Shown piece after piece: positions 18,231 through 26,414 of a DNA stretch of 64,000 nucleotides (its first letter is position 1; each line of letters starts with the position of its first letter). A program made the translations under genes and the position numbers. Under the pieces are notes generated by a model. It was given only the letters and a program-made list of their open reading frames with translations. It searched no databases and was not told where the DNA came from. Source of the DNA: Sphaerotilus sulfidivorans (GTDB taxonomy: Bacteria; Pseudomonadota; Gammaproteobacteria; Burkholderiales; Burkholderiaceae_C); the NCBI RefSeq assembly GCF_013426975.1, contig NZ_JACCPY010000005.1, forward strand, positions 124,001-188,000, given 5' to 3'.

Positions 18231-18287
18231 AAAAGAATCAAGCTGTTAAAGCTGGCTTCAGCTTGTGCTGAAACGAGACAGTTTCAG
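18231..18287 (-). terminator. Probable terminator of the gmm operon
   Basis: Read on the minus strand, two adjacent hairpins follow the gmm stop. One has arms gtttcag/ctgaaac (18281-18287 and 18268-18274); the other has arms aagctg/cagctt with a 4-base loop (18249-18264). A T-rich stretch (five consecutive T) lies about 12 bases further on. The first hairpin overlaps the stop codon. Confidence 0.45.
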
Positions 18288-18808
18288 GCCTGGGCCGGCG
18301 CCGAGGCTGCGGTGCGCGGTGCGGTGATCGAGGCATCGAAATAGGCCAGGGTGTTCGGATGTACCGCGGGATCGGACCGCAGCTCGGCGGGCGTGAACCA
18401 GCGCAGCTCGCGGTGCTGGGCATCGGCGGCCTGCAGCTCGCCCGCGGGCAGGTCCAGCGTCCAGCCGAGCACGACATAGTGGGTCGTCAGCGCGTCGATG
18501 CCGGCGAAGTTGTCCGGATACAGATGCTGGTAGACGCCGAGCGGGCGGGCCTGCGCGGCCAGCGCCGCCGGCAGGCCGAGCTCGGCCGCGGCGATGCGCA
18601 CGATCGCCTGCTCGATGCGTTCGTCCTTCAGGATGCGCCCGCCCGGCACGAACCAGCTCGCCTGCGCCGGGCGGTTGCTGCGCCAGCCCAGCAGCACCCG
18701 GCCCTGCGGATCGCGGCAGATCAGGTCGATCGAGACCAGGGGCGTGTGGCGAACCACCTCGACCAGCGTCTCGCGGGGCAGGTGGGTGCGGGGCTGTGGA
18801 CAACTCAT
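18284..18808 (-). CDS. gmm: GDP-mannose mannosyl hydrolase (NUDIX)
   Basis: 174-residue enzyme expected to hydrolyse GDP-mannose (and possibly GDP-glucose) to GDP and the free sugar by attack at the sugar carbon. It matches the Gmm variant of the NUDIX family: PLVSIDLICRDPQGRVLLGW, then NRPAQASWFVPGGRILKDE and the relaxed NUDIX box continuing ...IAAAELGLP. YQHLYPDNFAG and THYVVLGW are further Gmm signatures. An AGAGG ribosome-binding site precedes the ATG. It is the last gene of a left-going group (gap 21 bases to the 444-residue protein). Its position next to the exopolysaccharide locus suggests control of GDP-sugar supply. Confidence 0.88.
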   Translation of the reverse strand: MSCPQPRTHLPRETLVEVVRHTPLVSIDLICRDPQGRVLLGWRSNRPAQASWFVPGGRILKDERIEQAIVRIAAAELGLPAALAAQARPLGVYQHLYPDNFAGIDALTTHYVVLGWTLDLPAGELQAADAQHRELRWFTPAELRSDPAVHPNTLAYFDASITAPRTAASAPAQA

Positions 18809-18829
18809 GATGACCTCTTCATTCAGGGT

Positions 18830-20164
18830 TCAGCGCAGCAGCGGGCGCGACATCACCCGCTGTTCGATCTCGGCCATCATGCGGCGGTAGGGTGCGGCGC
18901 CGATGCCGCCGTAGCGGGCCTGGAACTCGGCCTGCGGCATGAACTCGGGCAGGCCGTCGACCGGCGGCATGAAGTCGGCCTCCTTCAGGGTGGCATCCGC
19001 GTCCTGCAGCGCCGCGGCGCGCAGCCGGCCGGGGTCCTGCACCGCGATCTGGCCGAAGCGGGTGCCGGCGCGGTCGGCGGCGATGTCGTTGAAGCTGAAG
19101 CCGCTGCCGTCGCGCGAGTCGATCACTTCCTTGTAGATGCCGATCGCATCGGCCAGGCGCCCGCCGCCCTCGGCGGCCAGCACCGCCGAGACCAGGAAAT
19201 GCATCGCGAAGTCCGGCCGGCCGAGCAGCGTGACGGTGCGCGCCGGCGGCCGCGGCCAGTCGCGCGCCTGCGGCACGATGCGCGACAGCGGCTGGCCGGC
19301 CGCATGCAGCGCCAGCACCACCAGCGCGGCGCGGTGCTCGGCGGCCAGATCCTGCGGCGGGCAGTCCAGGCCGCAGCGGCCGGCGGCGAAGCCCAGCATC
19401 GGCTGCAGCAGCGTCGCCAGCGGGGCGGGCTCCGGCGCCTTGCGCGCCAGCCGCGCCAGCTCTCCAGCATGGGCCTGCAGGCGCTGCTGCAGCGCCTGCG
19501 GCACCAGCGAGGCGCGCAGGCGGTCGGGCGTGTCCTCGCGCCACACATAGGCGATCTCGACCTCCTGGGGCTGCAGGCTGACGCGGCGCACCATGTCGAT
19601 CAGCAGCTCGGCCTGCTCGATCAGGCCGCGGCGGCTCAGCTCATGGCGCAGCAGCGCCTCGGCCAGCGCCGGCGGCACCGGCACCCCGCCCAGGCGCAGC
19701 CGCTCCAGCACCGGCAGGCCGGCGGTCTCGCGCAGGTCGGCCTCGATGTTGAGCCAGCGGCCGAAGGGGCTGGCCGGCATCTCCAGACTGGCCTGCAGCC
19801 GTGCGCTGCCGGCGCCGGGCACCAGCCGGCTGGGCAGGCGCAGCAGCCGCTGTGTCGCGTCGTTGAGCAGCAGGTCGATGTCGCGGCTGTCGGCGCGCAG
19901 CACCCGCAGCGCCGTGCCGTCCGCACCGCGGCCGGCCGCCTGCGGCGCGGGGTGGCGCGGATCGGCCGCGCGCAGCAGCAGCTTGACCCGCAGCAGATCC
20001 TCGGCCGACATCGACGCGGCCTCGCGCCGCACCAGCGGCTGGTCGTGCAAGGCCAGCGCCAGCAGCACCAGCGCGGCGACGAGGCCCGACAGCAGCAGCA
20101 CGCCCAGGCCTTGCAGCAGCCGGCGCAGCACCCGGGAGGAGGAGGGGGATGCGGTTTCTTTCAT
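18830..20164 (-). CDS. Hypothetical membrane-anchored protein, 444 residues
   Basis: Not recognised as a named family. It has a short cytoplasmic N-terminus, one membrane span at about 17-42 (LLQGLGVLLLSGLVAALVLLALAL) and a large presumably periplasmic domain. Two cysteines (GRCGLDCPP) lie mid-protein, and the C-terminal part (HFLVSAVLAAEGGGRLADAIGIYK, then DSRDGSGFSFNDIAADRAG) looks like a conserved enzyme- or binding-type domain. This GSGFSFNDIAADRAGTR region is the best anchor for a homology search. A -10-like TAAGAT sits 9 bases before the ATG with no ribosome-binding site, suggesting a nearly leaderless transcript. gmm follows 21 bases downstream. Confidence 0.72.
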   Translation of the reverse strand: MKETASPSSSRVLRRLLQGLGVLLLSGLVAALVLLALALHDQPLVRREAASMSAEDLLRVKLLLRAADPRHPAPQAAGRGADGTALRVLRADSRDIDLLLNDATQRLLRLPSRLVPGAGSARLQASLEMPASPFGRWLNIEADLRETAGLPVLERLRLGGVPVPPALAEALLRHELSRRGLIEQAELLIDMVRRVSLQPQEVEIAYVWREDTPDRLRASLVPQALQQRLQAHAGELARLARKAPEPAPLATLLQPMLGFAAGRCGLDCPPQDLAAEHRAALVVLALHAAGQPLSRIVPQARDWPRPPARTVTLLGRPDFAMHFLVSAVLAAEGGGRLADAIGIYKEVIDSRDGSGFSFNDIAADRAGTRFGQIAVQDPGRLRAAALQDADATLKEADFMPPVDGLPEFMPQAEFQARYGGIGAAPYRRMMAEIEQRVMSRPLLR

Positions 20165-20173
20165 CTGCGGCGC

Positions 20174-20179
20174 ATCTTA
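20174..20179 (-). promoter_or_regulatory. -10-like element ahead of the 444-residue protein gene
   Basis: TAAGAT on the minus strand, 9 bases before the ATG at 20164; predicted leader of about 3 bases. If real, this gene and gmm have their own promoter. Confidence 0.35.
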
Positions 20180-20231
20180 GGCGGGCCGCGCTCGCCCGAT
20201 CCGGGAAAACCCCTCGTTTTTCCGGCCCGCC

Positions 20232-20870
20232 TCAGCGGGGCGGCGGCTCGTCGGGCGGGGGGCGCAGGTAGAGCCGGTCGGAATAGGTCGCCAGCCAGTG
20301 CGGCCGGAACGCGACGAAGATCGCCACCAGCATGCCGACCAGGAAGGCGTCGCCCCAGGCGGCCAGCCAGCGGCCGATCATCTGCTCGTCCGGATCCAGG
20401 CCGGGTGTGGCGCCATGCAGCGCCATCGACAGCGCGCCCGACAGCACGCAGCTCAGCGCGGTCGCGGCGAAGCCCCGTCCGAGGATGTAGACGAAGAGCT
20501 GGTTCGGCAGCCAGCGCCGCACCGCCGCGCCCAGCAGCAGCGCGATCGTCGCCGGCATCTGGCCGAGCCAGACCAGCCGGTGCAGCGCCTCGGCCGCATC
20601 CAGCCCGGCCATCGCCCAGGTCAGCAGCGTCACCGGCACCAGCGCGAGCATCGCCAGCGGCCAGCCGGTCATCATCAGCAGCATCACCGCGCCCGACAGC
20701 GGCTGCACCACCGACATGCCGACATAGCGGTCGGTGCCCCACAGCAGCGGCATCAGCGCGCACCAGGCCAGCCAGATCCACGGCGGCCCCGCCGGGCCGA
20801 CCAGCCGCCACGGGCGCAGCCACAGCGCCACCGCCAGCGGCCCGGCCGCCAGGAGAAGATCGAGTTCCAT
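20232..20870 (-). CDS. COG3235-type membrane protein (CbiM/energy-coupling-factor permease-like)
   Basis: 212-residue integral membrane protein with about six spans. The segments GTDRYVGMSVVQPLSGAVML, LPNQLFVYILGRGFAATALS and GDAFLVGMLVAIFVAFRPHW resemble the COG3235 family. That family is annotated in many proteobacteria as an energy-coupling-factor ABC transporter permease-like protein distantly related to CbiM. The C-terminus YSDRLYL is also typical. No ATPase or T-component is nearby, so transport of a cobalt, nickel or vitamin substrate is only a family-level guess. Transcript predicted to be leaderless (TAGCAT at 20877-20882). Confidence 0.7.
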   Translation of the reverse strand: MELDLLLAAGPLAVALWLRPWRLVGPAGPPWIWLAWCALMPLLWGTDRYVGMSVVQPLSGAVMLLMMTGWPLAMLALVPVTLLTWAMAGLDAAEALHRLVWLGQMPATIALLLGAAVRRWLPNQLFVYILGRGFAATALSCVLSGALSMALHGATPGLDPDEQMIGRWLAAWGDAFLVGMLVAIFVAFRPHWLATYSDRLYLRPPPDEPPPR

Positions 20871-20876
20871 GCGCGA

Positions 20877-20882
20877 ATGCTA
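20877..20882 (-). promoter_or_regulatory. -10-like element TAGCAT placing +1 at the ATG
   Basis: On the minus strand TAGCAT is followed by exactly six bases and then the ATG at 20870, so standard spacing puts +1 on the A of the start codon. No ribosome-binding site. Confidence 0.4.
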
Positions 20883-21084
20883 GAGGCCTTGCGGACCGGC
20901 TTTCCTGACCGATCTCCTGACCGGTCGCGCGCTCCTGAAAAACCCGCACTCCTGCCTGTTCCCGAGGGGGCTTGTCGCCTGATTGCGGTGATGGATCGGG
21001 AGTGGGGTCGCCATACCGGCTACAGTGCCGCCCAACGCAAAAGACTTCGCACACCGATCGGCCGGCTCTGCCGGCCCAGCCACC
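20883..21084. promoter_or_regulatory. Divergent intergenic region before the SNF2-like gene
   Basis: About 200 bases without a gene. A rightward -10 candidate, TACAGT, lies near 21021-21026, giving a leader of roughly 55 bases for the SNF2-like gene. No other signal recognised. Confidence 0.4.
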
Positions 21085-23604
21085 ATGGCGTCTACCTCAT
21101 CCCGCAAGACCTCCTCCCCCCGTGCCCGCACTGCGCGCGCCACTTCCACTCCGGCCACTGCGACCACTTCGGCCGTCCCGGTCGACGACACGCCGGCCCT
21201 GCCGGTGACGGCGTCCGAGCCGGTGGCCGTCGCCGCTGAGCCGACCGCCGCGGTCCCGGCCAAGCCGGCGCGCAAGCGCGCCGCGCCGCGCCGCAAGGCT
21301 GCCGCGTCCGAGCCGGCGGTGATCGAGCCGGTCGAGGCTCCTGTCGCCGAGCCGATCGCCGAGCCGGTCGCCGAAGCCGAACCGCCCGCACCTGAGCCGG
21401 CACCGACGCCGGCCAAGCCCGCCCGCAAGCGCGCCGCGCCCCGCGCCCGCAAGACCGCCGCCCAGGCGGAGGTGACGCCGGCCGTGGCCGCCGAACCGGC
21501 TGTGGCGCCAGCGCCCGAGCCGGTGCCCGAGCCTGTGGCTGCACCCGTCGAAGAGACGTCTGTCGAGGCGGTGGCCGCTGCCGCACCGGAGCCGGCCGCG
21601 AAGACGCCCCGCAAGCGCGCCCCGCGCCGTCGCGCGGCGCCCGAGGCCGCGGTCGAAGGGGCTGCCGAGCCCACGGCCGAACCCGTTGTCGAACCCGTCG
21701 TCGAGGCGGCCGCCGAACCTGTCACGGAGCCTGCCGCGGAACCGGCTGTCGCACCGGTGGCCGAGGCCGATGCGCTGCCGCCGGCTGTGGACAACTCCTG
21801 TGGACAAGCTGTGGATAACATCGATGATCCGATGCCGCAGCCTGACCCGGAAAAGGAACCCGAGCCGGAAACTGAACCCGAGCCGGAACCCCAGCCGCTG
21901 GCGCCGCCCTTCAGCCAGGTCGTGCTCGAGGCGCAGGGCCCGGTGCGTCGTCTGGCCTGGACCCCGGGCCGCGACTGCCCGGCCGAGCTGCTGGCACTGG
22001 CCGCGCAGCTGGATCAGCCCACGGCCGCCGCCCCGCTGGTCAATGACCTGGCGCTGCTGGAGATGGTGCGCATCGCCCGCGAGCGCCGCCATGCGCTGCG
22101 TGTCGACGAGGCGGTCTGGCTGTGGCTGGCGCCGGCGCGCGACATGCGCGAGCGTGTCCATCTGCTCGAGACCCGCATGCCGGAAGGCCCCGCCAGCCCG
22201 CTGCTGACCGCGCTGGTCACGCTGCCGCTGCGCACCTACCAGGGCGAGGGCGCGCTCTACGCCGCCTGCGCTGGCCGCAGCGTGCTGGCCGATGATGCCG
22301 GCCTGGGTCGCACGGTGCAGGCGGTGGCCGCGCTGCGCCTGCTGGCGGCCCAGTTCGGCGCCGAGCGTGCGCTGGTGCTGGCCCCGGCCGAGCGCCTGGC
22401 GCACTGGGCCGAGCAGTGGCAGACCCTGACCGGCCTGACCGCGCTGCAGGCCGGCTCGGTGGCGGAGATCGGTGCGGCGGCGCAGGCCGAGGCCTCGCCG
22501 CAGGCGCCGCTGCTGCTGCTGGCGGATGCCGCGCTGGCGGTGCAGGACGACACGCTGGCCGCGCTCCAGGCCTTTGCGCCCGACAGCGTGGTCGTCGACG
22601 AGAGCGACGACGCCAATCTCAGCCCCTGGCTGGACACCGCCTTTGCGGCGGCGCTCGCGACCCTGGACGGCCCGTTTGCGCTGGCGATCGCCCGCACGCC
22701 GGTCGAGGTGCGCCCGCGTGCGCTGCGCGCGATGCTGGAATGGATCGACGCGCCGCGCCTGGGCGCGATCGGCCGGCTCGAGGCGCTGGCCGAGGCCCCG
22801 GTGGCCGAGCGCCTCGAGGCGCTCGGGCCGTGGCTGCTGCGCCGCACCAAGACCCTGGTGCTGCGCCAGCTGCCCGAGACGGTCGAGGCGATCTGCCCGG
22901 TCGAGCTCGATGCGGCCGAGCGGCCGCTGCATGACGCCCGGCTGGCGCAGATCGTCCGTGCGGTGCAGCGCTGGCAGCGCAGCCGCTATCTGTCCGATGC
23001 CGACCAGCGCCGCCTGCTGTCGACGCTGCATGCGCTGCGCCTGGGCTGCAATGCCGGCAAGATCGGCACCACGATCGAGGGCATCGAGACGCTGCTGGCC
23101 GAGCCGGACATGCGCGTGGTGGTGTTCAGCCAGTGGACCGACAGCCTGGAGGCGCTGTCGGCGGCGCTGTCCGAACGGGGCATCGCGCACCTGGCGCTGC
23201 CGGTCGATGCGGCCGGCGAGGCGCGCCGTGCGCTGGTCAGCGCCTTCCAGCAGGACCCGCAGCAGCGGGTGCTGCTGTGCTGCGACGACAGCCCCGGCGG
23301 CCAGCTCGGCCTGCGTCATGCCGCCACCGCGATCCTGCATCTGGACCGGCCCTGGAATCCGGCGCTGCTGGCCCAGCGCTTCAGCCGCGTGCACCGCGCC
23401 GACCGGGTCCGCCAGGTGCCGGTCTGCCATCTGGTGGCCAGCCACACGCTGGAGGAGCGCCTGGTCCAGGCTCAGGACGATGCCGCCTCGCGCGAGCATT
23501 TTGTCGGGCTGATCGACGGCGCCCAGGCCGAGGCCTTCCTCGGCGGCGCCCGTCTGGAGCGCTTCATGGCCGCGCTGGCGGTGCTGGCCGGCCTGCCGGC
23601 GTGA
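21085..23604 (+). CDS. Degenerate SNF2/DEAD-like helicase with histone-H1-like tail
   Basis: 839 residues from the ATG at 21085 (MASTSSRKTSS). The first ~245 residues are Ala/Pro/Lys/Arg-rich and repetitive (PAKPARKRAAPRRKAA, PAKPARKRAAPRARKT, KTPRKRAPRRRAAP), like bacterial H1-type DNA-binding tails. An acidic Pro-Glu stretch follows. The rest has SNF2 architecture: motif I at about 400-410 reads LADDAGLGRT, so the Walker lysine is arginine (R409). Motif II at 502-509 is VVVDESDD instead of DEAH. Later motifs remain recognisable (VVFSQWTDSLEALSAAL; QRFSRVHRADRVRQVPVCHL; HTLEERLVQAQ). It probably binds DNA or RNA polymerase but may have lost ATP hydrolysis; this is inference. Confidence 0.82.
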   Translation: MASTSSRKTSSPRARTARATSTPATATTSAVPVDDTPALPVTASEPVAVAAEPTAAVPAKPARKRAAPRRKAAASEPAVIEPVEAPVAEPIAEPVAEAEPPAPEPAPTPAKPARKRAAPRARKTAAQAEVTPAVAAEPAVAPAPEPVPEPVAAPVEETSVEAVAAAAPEPAAKTPRKRAPRRRAAPEAAVEGAAEPTAEPVVEPVVEAAAEPVTEPAAEPAVAPVAEADALPPAVDNSCGQAVDNIDDPMPQPDPEKEPEPETEPEPEPQPLAPPFSQVVLEAQGPVRRLAWTPGRDCPAELLALAAQLDQPTAAAPLVNDLALLEMVRIARERRHALRVDEAVWLWLAPARDMRERVHLLETRMPEGPASPLLTALVTLPLRTYQGEGALYAACAGRSVLADDAGLGRTVQAVAALRLLAAQFGAERALVLAPAERLAHWAEQWQTLTGLTALQAGSVAEIGAAAQAEASPQAPLLLLADAALAVQDDTLAALQAFAPDSVVVDESDDANLSPWLDTAFAAALATLDGPFALAIARTPVEVRPRALRAMLEWIDAPRLGAIGRLEALAEAPVAERLEALGPWLLRRTKTLVLRQLPETVEAICPVELDAAERPLHDARLAQIVRAVQRWQRSRYLSDADQRRLLSTLHALRLGCNAGKIGTTIEGIETLLAEPDMRVVVFSQWTDSLEALSAALSERGIAHLALPVDAAGEARRALVSAFQQDPQQRVLLCCDDSPGGQLGLRHAATAILHLDRPWNPALLAQRFSRVHRADRVRQVPVCHLVASHTLEERLVQAQDDAASREHFVGLIDGAQAEAFLGGARLERFMAALAVLAGLPA

Positions 23605-23668
23605 AGCGCCGCTGAAGGCCCTCGCCCGGGCCCACCGAAGGTCCGGGCGCACCCGCAGCCGGGCGCGC

Positions 23669-23674
23669 TAGGAT
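23669..23674 (+). promoter_or_regulatory. -10-like element TAGGAT deciding the DUF4126 start
   Basis: TAGGAT overlaps the first in-frame ATG (23673), so that codon cannot lie in a transcript from this promoter. Standard spacing puts +1 one base before the ATG at 23682. Confidence 0.4.
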
Positions 23675-23681
23675 GGATGGC

Positions 23682-24314
23682 ATGTCTGTCTCCTTCGGTA
23701 CGGCTGAGCTGATGTCGGTCGCCGCGACGCTCGGCTGGGCCAGCGGCCTGCGTCTGTATGCGGTGCTTTTCCTGACCGGGCTGGCCGGCCGCTGCGCTGG
23801 CATCGGCCTGCCCGAGGGGCTGCACTGGCTGATGCATCCGCTGGTGCTCGGTGCCAGCGGCCTGATGCTGCTGGTCGAGTTCCTGGCCGACAAGATCCCG
23901 GGACTCGACTCCTTCTGGGACATGATCAGCACGCTGGTGCGCGTGCCGGCCGGCGCGGCACTGGCCGCGGCGGTCTTCGGCGGCGACGAGGCGGGCTGGG
24001 CGGCGGCGGCGGCCGTGCTGGGCGGCTCGCTGGCGGCCACCGCGCATGCGGCCAAGTCGGCCACCCGTGCGGCGGTCAATGCCTCGCCCGAGCCCTTCAG
24101 CAACTGGGGGCTGTCGCTGGCGGGTGATGCGCTGGTGCCGTCGATGCTGTGGCTGGTCTGGCGTGATCCGGTGCTGGCGGCCCTCGTGCTGGGTCTGCTG
24201 ACGCTGGCGATGCTGCTGCTGCTGTGGCGGCTGGCCTGGCATCTGCGCGCGCTGGCGGCGCGGCTGCGCCGGGCGCTCAGCGGCGCAGCGAGCGATCCGG
24301 TGTCGCCGCCCTGA
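23682..24314 (+). CDS. DUF4126 domain-containing membrane protein
   Basis: 210-residue membrane protein with about five to six hydrophobic helices. Family signatures: AATLGWASGLRLYAVLFLTG at the N-terminus, LVEFLADKIPGLDSFWDMIS in the middle and ATAHAAKSATRAAVNASPEP followed by NWGLSLAGDA. Function of the family is unknown. The start at 23682 is preferred to 23673 because a -10-like hexamer overlaps the latter. It lies downstream of the SNF2-like gene in the same direction but probably has its own promoter. The 3' end overlaps the convergent 82-residue gene by 38 bases. Confidence 0.85.
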   Translation: MSVSFGTAELMSVAATLGWASGLRLYAVLFLTGLAGRCAGIGLPEGLHWLMHPLVLGASGLMLLVEFLADKIPGLDSFWDMISTLVRVPAGAALAAAVFGGDEAGWAAAAAVLGGSLAATAHAAKSATRAAVNASPEPFSNWGLSLAGDALVPSMLWLVWRDPVLAALVLGLLTLAMLLLLWRLAWHLRALAARLRRALSGAASDPVSPP

Positions 24315-24525
24315 GCGGCGGGCGCAGCAGAGCCGCGAACTGGTCGGCCAGCAGCGCGAGCTCGGCATGGCCGCAGGCGCGGCACAGGCTCAGCACCGCG
24401 CGGGCATATTCCGGCGGACCGAGCATCAGCGCGGTGTCGATCTCCTGGCCGGTCTCGCGCCTGAGCAGATCGTGAATGCGGCTGGCGATCTGGTGGCGTG
24501 CGGCGGCGGGATCGTCGGTGTTCAT
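24277..24525 (-). CDS. Small conserved-looking hypothetical protein, 82 residues
   Basis: Short acidic-to-neutral soluble protein (MNTDDPAAARHQIASRIHDL...), starting at the ATG at 24525, which has a strong AGGAG ribosome-binding site. Longer in-frame starts upstream lack one. Predicted mostly helical, with two cysteines (LCRACGHAEL). I do not recognise a family. It overlaps DUF4126 at its 3' end. It reads in the same direction as rpoN but lies beyond a probable rpoN terminator. Confidence 0.6.
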   Translation of the reverse strand: MNTDDPAAARHQIASRIHDLLRRETGQEIDTALMLGPPEYARAVLSLCRACGHAELALLADQFAALLRPPLRAATPDRSLRR

Positions 24526-24736
24526 CGGGGGCTCCTGAGTGCCCGATGGCCTTTGCATGTGGCGTGCCGGCACAAATCCGGAAAAACCGCCCCGGCGGTG
24601 GGCACCTGCACCAGTGCCACTCGGGGTCATCCCGGATTCATTTCACGCCGCGGCGGCCGGGCATGGCGGGGGTGCACCTTGGTGGTGCGCCAGCCCGCGC
24701 CCGAGCCCGGGCATCCCGGACGCGGTACCGGATCGC
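24526..24736. other. Intergenic region downstream of rpoN
   Basis: About 210 bases without a gene. It holds an imperfect hairpin at 24671-24691 (arms ggtgcacc/ggtgcgcc) and the probable rpoN terminator at 24582-24599. Nothing else recognised. Confidence 0.5.
24582..24599 (-). terminator. Probable rho-independent terminator of rpoN
   Basis: On the minus strand the arms accgcc and ggcggt form a compact GC hairpin immediately followed by five T. It lies about 140 bases after the rpoN stop and before the 82-residue gene. Confidence 0.5.
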
Positions 24737-26407
24737 TCAGATCGCCTTGCGCAGGTTGGCTGGCGCGATCTTCAGCGCCTCGCGGTATTTCGCGACCGTG
24801 CGGCGCGCGACCTGGATGCCCTGCTCCTCCAGCATCGTGCTGAGCTGGCTGTCGGAGAGCGGCTTCTTCTGGTCCTCCGCGGCGACGAACTGCTTGATCA
24901 GCGCGCGCACCGCGGTGCTGGAGGCGTTGCCGCCGGCCTCGGTGTTCAGGCTCGAGCCGAAGAAGTACTTCAGCTCGAAGGTGCCGAAGGGCGTGGCCAT
25001 GTACTTGGCGGTGGTCACGCGGCTGATGGTCGACTCGTGCAGGCCCAGCTCGTCGGCGATCTCGCGCAGCACCAGCGGCTTCATCGCGATCTCGCCGTGG
25101 GTGAAGAAGCCCTTCTGGCGCTCGACGATCGCCTGGCTGACGCGCTGGATGGTGTCGAAGCGCTGCAGGATGTTCTTGACGAACCAGCGCGCCTCCTGGA
25201 GCCGCGCCGAGAGCGTCGCGCCGCTGCCGGCGTCGTCGGCGCCGCGCTGGCCGCGGTGCTGGCGCAGCGCCTGTGCGTACATGTCGTTGATGCGCAGCCT
25301 GGGCATCACGTCCGGATTGAGCACGACCCGCCAGCCGCGGCCGGCCTTCTGCACGATGACGTCGGGCACGACGATGTTGGCCTCGGCGCGCGCGAAGCGC
25401 CGGCCCGGCTTGGGCTCGAGCGTGACGATCAGCGACTGCGCGTCGCGGATGTCGTCCTCGTCGGCGCCGGTGGCGGCCACCAGCTTCTTCATGTCGCGCC
25501 GCGCCAGCAGCTCCAGATGGCCCTGGCAGATCAGGATCGCGACCCGGCGCGCCTCGGTGGCGTCATGCTCGCGCAGCTGCAGCACCAGGCATTCGCCCAG
25601 GTCGCGCGCGCCCACGCCGCAGGGCTCGAGGTTCTGCAGCCAGCCCAGCGCGCAGCGCAGCCGGCCGAGCAGCTCTTCGCGCAGCTCGGCGGCGGCCTGT
25701 GCCTCCTCCGGCGTCGGGGCCTCGGGCAGCTCGGCCTGGTCGAGGTCGACCGCGGTGACCTCGCCCGGCGCGACATCGCGGCCGAGCGCCTCGCCCAGCT
25801 CCAGGCCCACGGCCAGGCGCTCGGCGATCTCCTCGAGCGGATCGGCCAGATAGCCGTCCTCGGTCAGCGAGTCGATCAGCGCCTCGACCAGCAGCTGGTC
25901 CTCGGGCGCCAGGCGCATGCCGCGCAGCTGGCTGCGCAGGTGGTCGGGCAGGCTCTCGGCGACGCTGGAGCGCTCGCTCCAGTCGCTGTCCTCGTCGTCG
26001 GGTGCGCCGTTGCGGGTGCCGCCGACGTCCAACAGGCTCTGGTAGTCGTCCTGGCCGCTGTCCCAGTCGCTGCCGGCGTCGCCGCCTTCGAAGTCGAGCT
26101 GGTCGACGCCGGCGCTCTCGCCGTCGCCGCTGCTGCCGCTGTCGGCTGGCGCCTCGCCGGCGGAGTCGGTGCCGGGCGCGCTCCAGTCCTCGCGCTCGGC
26201 GGCCGTGCTGGTGCCGCCCTCGACGGTGACCGCCTCCGGGCCGCCGCCGCTGTCCTCGTCGGCTTCGAGGAAGGGGTTCTGCTCGAGCATCTGCTCGACT
26301 TCCTGATGCAGCTCCAGCGTCGAGAGCTGCAGCAGCCGGATCGACTGCTGGAGCTGCGGCGTGAGCGCCAGATGCTGCGACAGGCGGACCTGGAGGGAAG
26401 GTTTCAT
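24737..26407 (-). CDS. rpoN: RNA polymerase sigma-54 factor
   Basis: 556-residue alternative sigma factor. Region I is canonical (MKPSLQVRLSQHLALTPQLQ, LQQSIRLLQLS, leading to LEQNPFLE). Region II is unusually long and acidic (about residues 48-130, many Asp, Glu, Ser and Gly), making the protein longer than the usual roughly 480-500 residues. Region III holds the core-binding and helix-turn-helix parts (LHESTISRVTTAKYMATPFG) and the RpoN box ARRTVAKYRE at the C-terminus. Seven bases downstream of lptB in the same operon, the order expected for Gram-negative bacteria. No hpf/raiA or ptsN gene follows it, unlike in many relatives. Confidence 0.97.
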   Translation of the reverse strand: MKPSLQVRLSQHLALTPQLQQSIRLLQLSTLELHQEVEQMLEQNPFLEADEDSGGGPEAVTVEGGTSTAAEREDWSAPGTDSAGEAPADSGSSGDGESAGVDQLDFEGGDAGSDWDSGQDDYQSLLDVGGTRNGAPDDEDSDWSERSSVAESLPDHLRSQLRGMRLAPEDQLLVEALIDSLTEDGYLADPLEEIAERLAVGLELGEALGRDVAPGEVTAVDLDQAELPEAPTPEEAQAAAELREELLGRLRCALGWLQNLEPCGVGARDLGECLVLQLREHDATEARRVAILICQGHLELLARRDMKKLVAATGADEDDIRDAQSLIVTLEPKPGRRFARAEANIVVPDVIVQKAGRGWRVVLNPDVMPRLRINDMYAQALRQHRGQRGADDAGSGATLSARLQEARWFVKNILQRFDTIQRVSQAIVERQKGFFTHGEIAMKPLVLREIADELGLHESTISRVTTAKYMATPFGTFELKYFFGSSLNTEAGGNASSTAVRALIKQFVAAEDQKKPLSDSQLSTMLEEQGIQVARRTVAKYREALKIAPANLRKAI

Positions 26408-26414
26408 GGGGCGG

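Noticed and set aside
20201-20225. Imperfect hairpin (ccgggaaaa/tttttccgg) between the COG3235 gene and the 444-residue protein gene
   Set aside because: The arms mismatch and no T tract follows on the coding strand, so I do not call it a terminator.
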